Below are positions 38,481-50,188 of a stretch of DNA of 64,000 nt, piece by piece; within the stretch, counting starts at the first letter, position 1, and each line of letters opens with the position of its first letter. The notes under the pieces were generated by a model. That model was not told the DNA's origin and did not search any database. It saw only the letters and a program-made list of their open reading frames with translations. Both the position numbers and the translations under genes were made by a program. The DNA lies in contig NC_063279.1 in NCBI RefSeq assembly GCF_910591885.1, positions 9,548,001 through 9,612,000 of the forward strand, written 5' to 3'. The DNA is from Bombus terrestris (taxonomy: Eukaryota > Arthropoda > Insecta > Hymenoptera > Apidae).

Positions 38481-38766
38481 TGTTGAGGTTGTTAGATGTA
38501 TAAACAGAGAAACGCGTGGATAAATTGTGAAGTAGAAAATATATTTTAATACAGAAGTGTAAGTACAAGTAGGAATATAATTTGAGCTGATTCAGATCCG
38601 CACGCTACCAGTGTTACCCTATAACTGAAAACCCTGAAGCCTGTCAACTGTCTATGGTCTGCCTTCGTCCCAGTCTTTTGTCTATACGCTGTCGATGGCT
38701 TCAGTGCTTGAGAAAGCTAAAAAGACCAGATGTAGAGTTTTCTTAGAAGTGGTGACCACTTCCTCA
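38481..38766 (+). mobile_element. Solo LTR, copy 2
   Basis: The 286-bp unit begins TGTTGAGGTT and ends CACTTCCTCA, and is flanked by the exact 5-bp duplication TTTAC (38476-38480 and 38767-38771). It is the same length as the copy at 13030-13315, in the same orientation, with about 22 substitutions by hand count and no indels. The last ten bases have drifted from the inverted-repeat consensus seen in copy 1. Because the two copies have different target duplications, they are independent insertions and not the two ends of one element. Confidence 0.87.
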
Positions 38767-38799
38767 TTTACAATAAATGGATTAAACAGGTGTTGATTA

Positions 38800-39150
38800 A
38801 ACAGGAAACGATGGTTGTTTAACGTGAACTATATACAATAACGTATTATAATTAAGACAACTAGATAGTTAATTTGCAACTGTCGTCACCACGGATCCAA
38901 CGTTCTCTCTCACGCGGACCACACTCTCCCGACAACGCCAGCAACACTATTTCTCTGACTTCTCGATTCACACTCTTTGGCTTCTCAACTCACAATGAAT
39001 ATTAATTCGTTTATGTTCCTTAGCAACTCCTTGACTTTCGTCTTAGCCTCACGTCTCTTGTCTTAGCCTCACTACGCACACGCTCAGCAACAGCTTGTTT
39101 ATAATTCGCCCGACACCCCCCAGGCACCTCGTCCACGATACTACAATATG
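38800..39150. repeat. Diverged dispersed repeat, copy 1
   Basis: Shares colinear words with 49580-49965: GATTCACACTCT / GATTCATACTCT, a CTCAACTCACA block, CTTAGCC with TACGCA / CACGCA, and a closing TCCACGATAC. The rest has drifted and the ends are not defined by a target duplication. A short direct repeat of ATTAAACAGG lies at its left. The class is unknown; it could be an old LTR or a non-autonomous element. Confidence 0.45.
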
Positions 39151-41575
39151 ATACTATGCAAAACTTTTCCAATGGCTGGATAGATGAATATTAGATTTAT
39201 TTGAATATTCAGATAGAAAAATACATACAAGCGTCGTTGTAATCCTCAATTTTATAAGCTAAGGTTAATTTCGAAAAATTCAAGATATTTCTGAAAGTGA
39301 GAAACTTGGAGCTAATTACAGCTAGAGAAACAACGCATTACAACCACGGATACATGTGTGTTTGGAGGATTAAAAAGCAAACTGGTCGTTGTATGCTATC
39401 GGTTGCAATCTCTGCTCGTATCACGATCCACGTAAATAATTGAAGAGAACCCGGGGCACACGTCGCGTAGCCCGATGGAAATGAATTCATTGCGTTTCAG
39501 CCGCGTTTTCCTTCTGTCACGGTTTGCTTCGCTGAAACGCGGCTCCATTTTTCCTCGAGCGTCGATTCAGCGTCGGTATAAATGGTAAATTAATTCCGAG
39601 GTTGCGCGAAATTTATCGAGCTATAGTTAGCCAGGCAAATTGATTCCTCTGCGTGACTGGTCAATTAAAGACGCGTTCGCGATCAGCGAAAATTTTCCGA
39701 CGTGAGATGCAAGTTTCGTTCGTTTTCGAGAATTAGTCAGGGGCGAGCGGTTTCATGGGGAAGCCATATAAACAATGATAATTAGAATGTAGCGCTTAGA
39801 CCGCGAATTTTTACGCATTCGTACTTTTGAAAATATAATTACCGAAGAAAAAAAAAATAAAACCCCGGTAGATAATTGGTGGATGTTAATTAACAATTAT
39901 CAAAGTGAGCAAAATATTTATAACTTCCCGGAGAAATTTTATAGATTTAAAATGGTGTATATTTTCTGATGCGTGAATGATTTTTCGTAAAATATATCGA
40001 TAATTGTTTGTTCCTCCCCTGCATCGTATATTTTTGCACATACTTGAAAATACGATGGATCGAAAATATTTTTACACCAATAGGTTGCGACAACAATGTT
40101 TTATTGTTATTCGTTAAACAATATTTTCGAAACAAATATATCGTACACACTTCCCAAAGTTTTCAAAATAAATATCCTATGAACAGCAGAAGAATACTCG
40201 CCGTTGTTTATACAAATATGCACAGCAGTGCACCAAATAGCAGAAATATGAGCAACCGCAATTGAGAAATGAAGGCACGTTGTTTATGAAAATTTCCTGA
40301 ATAGCGGCAAGCTAAATAACTATGCAGCGTTTGAGGACTCTGCTAAAGTAAATTGCTTGTAACAGAAATGCAAATAACTACTGAGCGATTGAAAACACAA
40401 TTTGTTAAACAATAAATTTTACGCATCTTCTCTCGGTAGAGTCGAAGATATTAAGCAAGCAGCATAGAAATAACAGGTTATTAATTATTATTAATCGATT
40501 CTTATCAGACTTGTATTAGCAATTGTACTGCCAATACAAAACGAGTAATTCCCTATAATTAACAAGTTTATAGGAATCACCAATTTCAATGTAAAATGGC
40601 GTTTCGAACTGTAATTAAGTTTATATCTTCTTCGAAGCATCGATATAGGCGTTATAGACAACGATTAATGCCGTATCGACTGTTGTAGAAAGATCGAGTA
40701 TCGAAATTAAACAATTCATTATGAACACCGGCTATCGATTATCGATTAACGTCACGAGTACAATGTGTACTTGTATCCAGAATTGATCGACCGCGCACAC
40801 TGCTGTGGAATTGAACAAACAAGCGGAGCTAAAGGTGTTTGATTGAATTAGGTACAGGGACCTAAATAAACTTGCGTAGCTTGTAAGTCAAAATTTTACT
40901 CTCGTCAATTTCTGTCAAGCGGAGAAACACGTTTAATTGGACGTTAAACTTTTCCAACGTTCCTCTCAATCTCCCCTCCTCTCCGTCTATTAATTTCTCC
41001 CTCCATTGTTCGTATCGCCTTTGATCTTTTGTTTAGCATATTTTTTATTATAATGTATTTTTTTGTTTCGTAGTAGGTTTGTTGTTTCTACAGGGTTATA
41101 TAACGTTTATAATGAACACAAACTTGTTAATTAACTAATGGAAGAGATATACATATCGTGTAACTTTCAATGACTATTTTGCACGAAGTTCTTGCGGGAC
41201 TTGACGTGAATGTTCCCAATGAATGACTGAACTTCGAGTGTTAGGTAAACGAAGAACGTGTATAGTCCCTCCATCATCTCGTGTTGTGAAGTCCTACGCG
41301 AAGTCCTTCTAATAGCCAAGTATTAATAACTACATTCCATTGACAAATGAAACTAACTTTGACTTTTTCACCAAAAGCAAATGTGGTTGGCAAACAAAAT
41401 TCTAGCGATATTGAAAAACCAAGACATCTTATACATCAATATCTTCAACGAGGGCACTTTCAAAAGAGCGCAACCATCTCACAGGAACCATAAGAAACTA
41501 AGAATTCAGAGATCAAAGTAAAAATTCAATATCACCACCGTCCGACTAATCCTTCCAAATTCGATGACCCCAAAA
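39151..41575. other. Non-coding stretch, no recognised gene
   Basis: A GC-richer patch at 39440-39780 holds a compact inverted-repeat pair (39492-39544). The rest is AT-rich spacer. No frames of note. Confidence 0.6.
39492..39544. other. Two overlapping, competing inverted repeats
   Basis: GCGTTTCAGC (39492-39501) pairs perfectly with GCTGAAACGC (39531-39540), and AGCCGCGTTT (39499-39508) pairs perfectly with AAACGCGGCT (39535-39544). The arms overlap, so only one stem can form at a time. It is a directly visible symmetry; a role as an RNA or DNA structure is inference. Confidence 0.5.
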
Positions 41576-42560
41576 CTAAAAATCATTTACAGGATGCAAT
41601 AACCACCGTGGCGACGCTAAGCAACTCGAAGGAAACAGGACGACCGAGGCTCGGTGATAGCCGATAGCGTTGCGGGGAGGGCAATTTTTAATAACCCCGG
41701 GTGGAAGCGCGTTCAAAGGGACGTTCGAAACGAGGCAGGATATCGCTGGACCGATTTTTCCCCGTCCATCGAAGGGTTCGGTTCGACGCGAGCCAGGCAG
41801 CTGAAACAAACGGAGCCAAAAGCGAGCACCGATCCCTTTTTGCCGCAGGCTACCCCCTAGCCGGATCGATAACGACTGTTTTATATCGACGACGACGATG
41901 CGGCCGTCCAGGAATCGTTTGTCAACGTCCAATCAACGTCGCGTGGAGATAAGCGAGCGAAAAACCTGGAGGAAAAACGGCTGGCCCGGTTCCGTTCTAC
42001 TCTCCTCTCCCGTTTTTTTTCTCTCTCTGCCTTTCCCTCTCTCACTTACGCGGTCCACTACTTTAAAAGGAACTCGCCCTCTCGTCCTTCATCCCCATTT
42101 ATCGTCGCTTCTCTTTCTGTTTGTTCGTTCCCAGTCAGATTACCCTCTCTTGATCTTCCAACATCGGTGTACGCGGCTAATCTCCGCGTCGTTCCGCTTC
42201 GACGGGCCGGCTGTCACTCTTACCGAACCCTTTGCACCCCCTTTTCCAACACTTTTATCGGCCGATCTTTCTGCCCGACTTATCAACCAGCTCGATTTCT
42301 GGCGTGACTCGATCGACTTGTTACGTGTCCGCGGTCGCAAGATAAGTGGCCGCGCTTTTTTCCTCCCATTCAACCCGCTCGTGCTTTTCGCGATCGTTCA
42401 CGTGGACGTTCTTCGAGTACTTTGGGCGCGCGGAACTGGCTGTCAGAGGGAAGTTTGGGTATCGGAAAGGTGTTGGATGGCGGTGATGCGAGATAGGGGT
42501 TGAAAGTAGCGACGATGAGACGGTAAGAGTGTTTCGCTGGTGTTTCCTGGGGGAGGATAT
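41576..42560. other. GC- and CpG-rich block with overlapping open frames
   Basis: This is the GC-richest kilobase in the window. Frames are open on both strands, the longest being 201 codons on the plus strand (41898-42503) and 118 on the minus strand (41576-41932). The predicted peptides are rich in S, F, L, R and P, with no motif I recognise, and several frames are open at once. CpG richness could mark a promoter or an unmethylated regulatory island, or an exon too diverged to recognise. I favour non-coding. Confidence 0.4.
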
Positions 42561-44511
42561 AAAGTAGGGAGGAAGGAATGGGTAATGACAGAGAGGAAGC
42601 TTAGGTAATCGGTGTTAGGTATTAGGTAATTGGCGAGTGCAGGATCGAGTATCAAGTAATTGAGTCTTCTAGGGGAGTTTATTGCAATTTACTTTAGTTG
42701 TATATCTCGTGGAAGACGATGGTTGAAAGAAATGACGTTATCTAAAGAACGTTTCGACTAAGTTCTTCGAGAAGAATGTAAAGTGGAAAAGGAAGCAAAT
42801 TTAGGTAATGTCCGGTGCAATTTAGTCGAAATTTAACTGCAAAAAGTGATGTAAACGAGATCCTTTTTCGTCCAATATATTTTTAAACGCGTCAATTTTG
42901 ATCCTTCACGAGAAAAATTTAATTGGAATAATCTTACACCAGCGATAACTACCTCGAAACTGTTTTATTTGTACAAGTAAAAGAAAGGATTCAGAAAATA
43001 GTCTTCTCGGGTGTAAAAATTCATAGAAAAGAAATGGCATGTTCGCAACCTGATTTCAACGTTAGACATCCAGTTGAGCTTTTAGTTTAGCATAATACAA
43101 TTTTCTTGGAATTTTATTTCCATTTTAACGTCGATTTAGAACGAAACTTCAACTATGTATAAAGCGTATATATTTACTTTCGTGTTTTTCTTCGGTTCTC
43201 TTTCAAAAACGAGCAGAAATTGCAAATATAAGTACATCCATCAAAATCAAGGGCCTAATGTCCTTCTCCTATCTTACTACCCCCTAAAACTTCCACCCCT
43301 CGTCTTGACAATGTCGTTAACGTAGCACGTCCTATCTTCGTTCATGTGTTATAAATTTATCGTGTATTCAGGACATTAGGACGAAAGGGGAACTTTTTCC
43401 CCGATAAATATCGATTTCCAATTAGATCGAAGGCGCCTATCAAAAATTCTCTACCAATCAAGGTCATCACAGATAATTTTTGAACACGCTTTTTACTTCA
43501 ACAATAAATATCGCTTTGTATAATATATAAAAGATAACTCGAAAGATTGAATCGAGTATTACGACTGGTGAATTTTTTTTAAGGGAGACCAATTTTTTCC
43601 AAAAATTAGGGAACTCGTATAGATCGTACGATTTATTTATTTATTGTTTCAATTATTATTATTAGTTATTTATGGTTGAAATTATACACTCAGTTTTATA
43701 GTTTTTAAAGATGATAATCGATCATTTCAATCGAAGCAGTAGTGTGTTATTACAATGATGAATGCGATTGTAAAAATCAATAAATAAATAAATAAGCCAC
43801 ACGAGTTCTATGATTTTTTTTAATAGATCGGATTGTCCTGAATATTTTAATATTCCTTTTCCAAAATTATCAAGTTCAACCTATAATTTCCACTCAAATT
43901 GCTAGTAATCTATTATAGTAACTAATGTAGCTATCTGCAATTTATAAAAAAGAATAAAAATAAACCCTATGACCCATAAAAAGAATGTGACGAGAGAAAT
44001 ATCATACGCAGATATTGTAACAGCATAACCGCGTTAAAAACTTGCGGAAAAAATTTTTTCGATCATAAAATGGACTTGTTAAATATTTTTTTTCAATTCT
44101 CCTATCCCTTCGCGTTGAAATTTTATAATTTCAGCTCTCCGCGTTCAAAACGAGATCGTCAAATCTCGGCGAGTGAACACGTCACCTGCACTTGTCGCAT
44201 TGTAGCAAATATTATTCGAACATCATACGTATTTTCAGTATTATAACCGTGAAACATTATTTATTGTTGCAAAAATATATTTATATTCGACCATATTTAG
44301 GGGAACGAGCATGCGTTTCGCATTTAACGTTTTTAAAGCTTCTCTTTCTGCTCGATACAAAAAAAAAAAAATATATTTGTTCGTCGTCTTTTGTGCTCGT
44401 TGTAAAATACTAAAATTGAATCATGAAAAACATCGCACTATGACGTATGCGTTAACAACGATTATGCTATAATTAACAGAATATGGTGTAAGAAAACTTA
44501 GAAGCAAATCT
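42561..44511. other. Non-coding stretch, no recognised gene
   Basis: AT-rich spacer. Contains a short (AAAT)n run at about 43777-43793 and an A-run at 44359-44371. Confidence 0.6.
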
Positions 44512-44602
44512 GTAATAGAATTATTTTACTATATCGTATGGCAAATTAATTTTGTTAAAGTTATTAAACATTGATCAATTAATAGTAAAATAATTCTATT
44601 AC
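44512..44602. repeat. Perfect 21-bp inverted repeat
   Basis: The arm at 44512-44532 (starting GTAATAGAATTA) is the exact reverse complement of the arm at 44582-44602 (ending TAATTCTATTAC), around a 49-bp AT-rich spacer. A 21-bp perfect inverted repeat is unlikely by chance even in AT-rich DNA. It could be the relic of a very short transposon or encode a small hairpin RNA. No target duplication was found at its edges. Confidence 0.75.
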
Positions 44603-46898
44603 AAGTTACGTTATGTCGATATGATTATTATATCAAAATGAATATACTTGTCTAAAATAATCGAACAATAACGTACGTAATTATTGAAGTCTTTTAACTT
44701 GGACGTTGCAATATGTAAGCGCTCATTATCGTTAATAAACCATTCTGCCAACGTACACGCTCGTGACATATCTTTATGTTCATCATCAATTCGTCATTAA
44801 TTCACGTCATTGGCTAATTGACGCATAAAAAAATTAATTATCGTAATATATTGACAGAAGTTGTCGACCGAAAGAGAATTGTAAACAGAATGTCAAAAGG
44901 TATGACTGCATATGTTAAATATGTATGACGAATTATTACCAAACATAAACATAATTAATCCAAGGCAATAAATTCTGCTTGAATTATTTGACAGCTTGTA
45001 AAACTATCTCGGCAAAGAATAATAGAATTCGAATAATTACTTTCGCAAATATAAAAAGAATTCCAATTCGTATTCAAGCTTCTTATACTCAGGATTCAAA
45101 TTCAACTTCAAATTTTTGATATATCAAAATTTAAGTTCAAGTCTCAGTTAAATCCCGGTTAAAATTCTAGCAAGAAAAATCACAATGTCAACGTCACGAT
45201 AAATACGATCCTCTCTAAAGGCAAATTGTTCGTCACTCGCTGATATCATCCCTAATTTCTTCCGAAAATCTACTCCTTAAATCCCATGACTAAAAGCTGG
45301 AGTGCTGCTACGAGCAACCCTAACGGATGCACGTAATCGCAGTTCCTCTTCCGTGAATTTATATAGCCGCAGTTCAGAAGACAAACCTGCTCCATTTGAA
45401 TAACGGACTCCGCGGGGAGCAGAAAAAAATTTATTAGAAAAATATGTACATGAGTGGCAGTGAGCGGAATAGGAAGAGGAGGAACACAGGAAGATAACAA
45501 CAGACGGTGAAATGGTTGTGCTCTTTGCGAGGAAACCGCGAGCAAAGTAGTCTGGTATCCGTGAAGCTAAAACGGAAACAGGATTCTTAGGGCTCGCGCG
45601 AGAAAATATGGCGCGATGTACTTAAATCGAGTCGAGGAACGAAAAGTCCAGGTTTTCCTTCCTGCCACGTGTCCCACGAGGTATGCTTCTCCAGCTTTGT
45701 ATCCCCACTCCTTACCTATCCGTTTCTGCATCGTCGAATTTCTATTTGCTAGACCGCCTGTTATTTCACGCACGCGGAACACGGCATCACTTTCGTTTCT
45801 ACTCGAATTCTACGCTTCTTGCTTTCCCGTTTCCATATTTTTATGGCGATACGAGATCAAGGTTTTCTTGAATACTAATGAGCGATATTAGTAAACTAAT
45901 ACTAGGTGCAATTCGTAGGTTATGGGTTTCTTTCTTGCAATTTTATCATTTCTCATCAAATTCCCTCTGTCTTTTCGTCACAATTCCATTCAAAATATTT
46001 ATAATTGTATTATGAAACAGCTTTCTATAAACTTTTCTATAAATATTCAAATCGTGAGAAAAAGGATATATTGTTTTGGATATCTGTGATATTTTATGGA
46101 TTCCCATGGCTTTTATCGAGGAAAAATTAAATGCACTGGATATTATAGTTGTTGAATAATTTGTACATGGTTGTGTAAATACATAAAATATGTGATAGAA
46201 ATGATTCGATATCACTGCACTACTGCTACATTTATGTATTTATGGCAAGCATAAATACATATATTAAAATGTATCAGAATGAACAGAAACGTAAAAGTAT
46301 AGAAAATATTAAATAATAAATATCAATACATAAAATATAAAAAATAAAAGTTATCGTTGCCCATAAAAATACAAATTTAAATAAACATCCATAGTCTGCG
46401 GATAAGATACATCAATAATTTTTTCATAATCTCAAAATATGAAACAATAATATTTCCGTACTTCCCAACGTTGTAATAAATATAATACAAATACGAGATC
46501 TATATAAAGTATATTGTAAAATACACGGTAACTGTTAATTGCTAAAGATTATTTGAAGGTCTTACCACCTCTATACAAACACGGCGAAATGTATTTACAC
46601 GAATAAATCAACGAGGAAGTAGAATAGATCCTTGCTTGTTTAAATGGTTGTACAAGTAGAACAGAACCGCGCTTGGTCAGACACGCGGTCAGTTCAGGAG
46701 AATGGACCTATGTTTTCTCTAGCAGTGTTCCGAGTTTAAATGCTCTCGGATAAATTACTCACAAATTACTCTGCAATTACTAATGATCTTTACAATTACC
46801 TTATATTATGACAAACTTTTAATCTCTGCATTTTACGGTTAATTTCGCAAATTTACTCAGCGCACCTGTAACCCATGGAAATTTCTGCTGGTTATCAC

Positions 46899-46920
46899 GA
46901 GAGAGAGAGAGAGAGAGAGA
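46899..46920. repeat. (GA)n microsatellite
   Basis: About eleven GA units. Confidence 0.95.
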
Positions 46921-47081
46921 ATTGTATTTTCAAGGGTGCAATCTTTTTTCGTCAGGAGTGCCCAGTAAAGATAGGAGGCAGTGGAAGAAAGAAAAATAGA
47001 CAGTTACAACTACCCGCGAGAAATTGTTGGGTTAATACAGTTGAAATTAAAATACTCATTAAAAGTTGAAATTAAAACCGA

Positions 47082-47147
47082 TGGTTCTCCAGTTTCTGAT
47101 ATTAAATTCTTCGAAGGTTCTTCAGTTTCTAATATTGCACCCTCCGA
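47082..47147. repeat. 33-bp tandem duplication
   Basis: GGTTCTCCAGTTTCTGATAT and GGTTCTTCAGTTTCTAATAT start two adjacent 33-bp units, each ending in a CGAA. The period is a multiple of three, so a frame stays open across both, but I do not recognise the product. Confidence 0.7.
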
Positions 47148-47979
47148 AATTTGGGGAAAATTCGAACTCGGCTTGTATAGTGTGTTAGTTGCAAATCTTT
47201 GAAAGTTTGCAAAATCCTTTTATGCAATTGCCGCAACTTCCGGACAGTTATTTCCTTCGAATCGTTAATAATTGTTAACTTTAATAAAATAAAGTAAACG
47301 CGTAAATAATGGACCCATAATGCCTGTAGATCTACATTTTACCAAACAAGTAAATATACACTAATAGAGGCTAATTGTAGATTTCGTTACATTCTTTACC
47401 CCTTTAAGAATATTATAAAACTCTTCAGAATTAATTTGCTTAAGGATTATCGACGAATGGTTAAATTTTATAACAAGAAACACAGATTAAAAATCTAGAA
47501 ACATCACAGTAAATCAGGTTTCGATTTCAGCAGGGAAATTTTTTCAGCACCACCTTCGAAACGTCAGAAACATTCAGCAGAAATTTTAAAACATTCGAGA
47601 AAACAGAACTAATGAAAACAGAATAGGAAAGCAAAGAGAGGGAGACAGGAACATGGAAGGAGAGGAACGAAAATCAAAACGTCTGTGTCGAGAATCGAAA
47701 GAACAATTGGGGAAATCGGTAACACGATACGGATGAATGGACGCTGGTCCCAATGCTCGTTTGCCGATGCAATGCCGCTGAATTCGTTATTATTTCCTTT
47801 CAAAGCAAACCGTAAAAACACTGGCCGTCTGGGAGATAGCAGAGGAGTCAGAGATAAAGGGAGGAAGACAGAAATGCAGAGGTTACGGCGTTTTATTGTC
47901 GCCCATAAAAATTTGCGAGCGAATCGTCCGCTCGACGATGAAATCGGTCCTCCGATAAATTCGTCCTCAAATAATGTTA

Positions 47980-48153
47980 AATTCATATTCCTGGGATTTT
48001 AAATATGTCAATTACTGATAGTTAAATTCCGAGTGAAGACTACATCTAGCGCTAGTCCAATCTTTCCAATTCATATTCCTGGGATTTTAAATATGTCAAT
48101 TACTGATAGTTAAATTCCGAGTGAAGACTACATCTAGCGCTAGTCCAATCTTT
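47980..48153. repeat. Exact 86-bp direct repeat, period 88
   Basis: Copy 1 starts at 47980 and copy 2 at 48068; 86 consecutive bases are identical (AATTCATATTCCTGGG... to ...CCAATCTTT). Each copy contains the palindrome-like AGCGCT in CATCTAGCGCTAG. Perfect identity means either a very recent tandem duplication or an assembly artefact. Confidence 0.95.
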
Positions 48154-48684
48154 ACTATAAGCGAATTACTATGTCTTAGTTGCTCGAACTTTAAGAATCC
48201 CTACCAATAGATTCTCTAAAAATTTGGCGATGTCCTGACGAAGATAAAAGTCGATAAGTATGATAATACAAGACTTGTATTAACAGGATCAATGGAAATT
48301 AGGAGAATTACGAAACTGAATAAAAGTAAATGAAATAAATAAAGACACGTATTGCAATTACTAAGAATATTATAGCGAAGAAATCACGTGCTCGTCGTGG
48401 ACCGAACCCAATCTCGAATATTCCCAGCAGACAATTCCATACGATTTGCATGGCCGAGGTCGAGGTCCAATCATCTCTCAAAGAATGACGTTTCTCACGA
48501 CTGGATTACGTAAACTGGCGATCGTGAATCGCGCGAGAAACCGCGGATCGATCGGATTGCATCGTAGGGATCGTCATTACCGCGCAGAAGCGAAGGCGAG
48601 AAGGAAAAATTGAACGAAGAACGAGAGAGAAAAAAAACTGATGCCTGATCGCGTTTTCTCCTCTTATTTTTTATTTCCCCCACC

Positions 48685-48716
<32 letters not shown>

Positions 48717-49579
48717 AGAGAATACGGTACCATGTACAAGCTGATAATGAACGACCCTATTGAAAACGTTCTTGCGCCACTTGAACCGGGTCGTATCGTA
48801 TCGACCACGTTGCGAAAGAAACGTCCTTGATTTCGTTGCGTCCTATCTACTCCATCCCGGACGTTGATTTCTACTTCTAGCTTTTTCTTTCAATCTTTTT
48901 TATGTCTGCGCCGTTGTTAAGGGATTCGTGATTAAGTAATGTTCACTTATGCGAAAGGAACTGAGGACGAGACCCGTAGAAAGATACGGTTGCTATTGGG
49001 TAAACCTTTGAATGGAGGTTTAAGGGTAGTTTCACGGTGATATTTTGCGAGACAGGTTTAGAGAAGACAAGTTTGTTCAGGGTGGATGTGGTTTGATGAT
49101 GCCGATGGTGTAAGGTGCTCTGTTTGTTGCGTTGAAAGTTGCTCGTGAAGTTTGCCAGAGTAGTTTCATGGGTATAGAATGTTTGCCAACTATAAGCAGA
49201 ATTATAAGTATACGCTAACTGGTTGATAGCAAGTTTTCTAATTACAATCTACTAATTTCATTTTCAAGAGTAGAATACGTCTAAAGTAGATTATAGCTGT
49301 TCGTTGAATCTTTTCCAAGGTTTTTTTAATAGCATCAACAACTTTTGCCTCGGATTAGGTTCCCTCTGCGGTGAAGATTTCTGAAGGTAAAAGTTTTTTA
49401 ACAAGAGAGAGATCACGTCTATCAAGTTTTATTTGGATTTTATTTCACATATATGTTGTGTACTATCAATGTGACTAAATAAACACCAGTATAAAGACTT
49501 GAGACGATAACACGATGTTCCAATACAAATGTGTGTAGTAACTAAGTGGGTCTTAGAGTAAGGACAAGTAATGATGTTT
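48154..49579. other. Non-coding stretch, no recognised gene
   Basis: A (CT)n tract at 48685-48708 is followed by a GC-richer patch with no trustworthy frame. The remainder is AT-rich spacer leading into a dispersed repeat. Confidence 0.55.
48685..48708. repeat. (CT)n microsatellite
   Basis: About twelve CT units, extending with interruptions to 48716. Confidence 0.95.
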
Positions 49580-49965
49580 TGGTTTAACAAGTAATATTCA
49601 ATACAATGAACTGATTACTATATTGTCGTACGTCTTATTATCATACTCGGTTCTCAACCTCGCGATTCATACTCTCCGGCTCCTCCACTCACACTCTCCG
49701 GCTTCTGCACTCGCTCCTCAACTCACACTGTACGATTTCCCAACTAACTAATACCCCCTGGGCTAGCATCCCTTTGTCTTTTCTTAGCCCTACCACGCAT
49801 GTGTTCCATGAAGGCCCGTGACCAGGGTCACGTAGGCCTTTTCTACGAAACTATTCACTTGAAGGATCGACGACACATTGATGGACCCGACGGCGTCTCG
49901 GCTCTCGCGACATTGTTTATGGTTAACTAGACTTTTCTTTTAGGCCCTTTTCCACGATACATGTG
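49580..49965. repeat. Diverged dispersed repeat, copy 2
   Basis: Colinear with 38800-39150 over a pyrimidine-rich core (GATTCATACTCTCC, CTCAACTCACACT, CTTAGCCCTACCACGCA) and a closing TTCCACGATAC. Within this copy CACTCTCCGGCT is itself repeated. A tight hairpin at 49811-49840 is specific to this copy. A mariner-type element begins about 10 bp beyond its right edge. Confidence 0.45.
49811..49840. other. Tight hairpin inside a repeat
   Basis: AAGGCC-CGTGACC-AG-GGTCACG-TA-GGCCTT forms a 13-bp stem with a 2-nt loop and one TA bulge. The symmetry is seen directly; a function is not known. Confidence 0.6.
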
Positions 49966-49974
49966 TGATAGCTG

Positions 49975-50188
49975 TTAGGTTGTCCTAAAAGTTCCTTTCG
50001 TTTTATAAGGAAGTAATAGATGCACAACATCTTTTGGTTTATATTATTTTATTGAATTACGTTTGACACATTTTATTCTATTACTACAAAATGGATCATA
50101 CATAAATCCATGAAATAATATAAAACACAAAATGTTGTGCACCTATTATTTCATTTATGAAACGAAAGGAACCTTTGGGACAACCTAA
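49975..50188. mobile_element. Mariner-type miniature element, copy 3 (near-palindrome)
   Basis: This is a 214-bp unit with termini TTAGGTTGTCC and GGGACAACCTAA. The left half (TTCCTTTCGTTTTATAA, TGCACAACAT, TATATTATTT, ACATTTTATT) is mirrored by the right half nearly to the centre, so the whole unit can fold into one long stem. It is the least-altered copy of the family in this window and has no coding capacity. It abuts the right edge of the dispersed repeat ending near 49965. Confidence 0.87.

Larger units (their letters stand above)
44603..47979. other. Non-coding stretch, no recognised gene
   Basis: The GC-richer patch 45270-45860 has overlapping frames on both strands, none recognised. 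A TTCAA-type drifting word series lies at 45060-45170. The motif GCCCATAAAAA is at 46359-46369. A (GA)n tract and a short 33-bp duplication (47082-47147) are listed separately. Confidence 0.5.

Noticed and set aside
45270..45545. 91-codon minus-strand frame that looks membrane-like
   Set aside because: Hydrophobic residues come from T-rich sequence; no family match that I know, no splice context, and other frames are open nearby.
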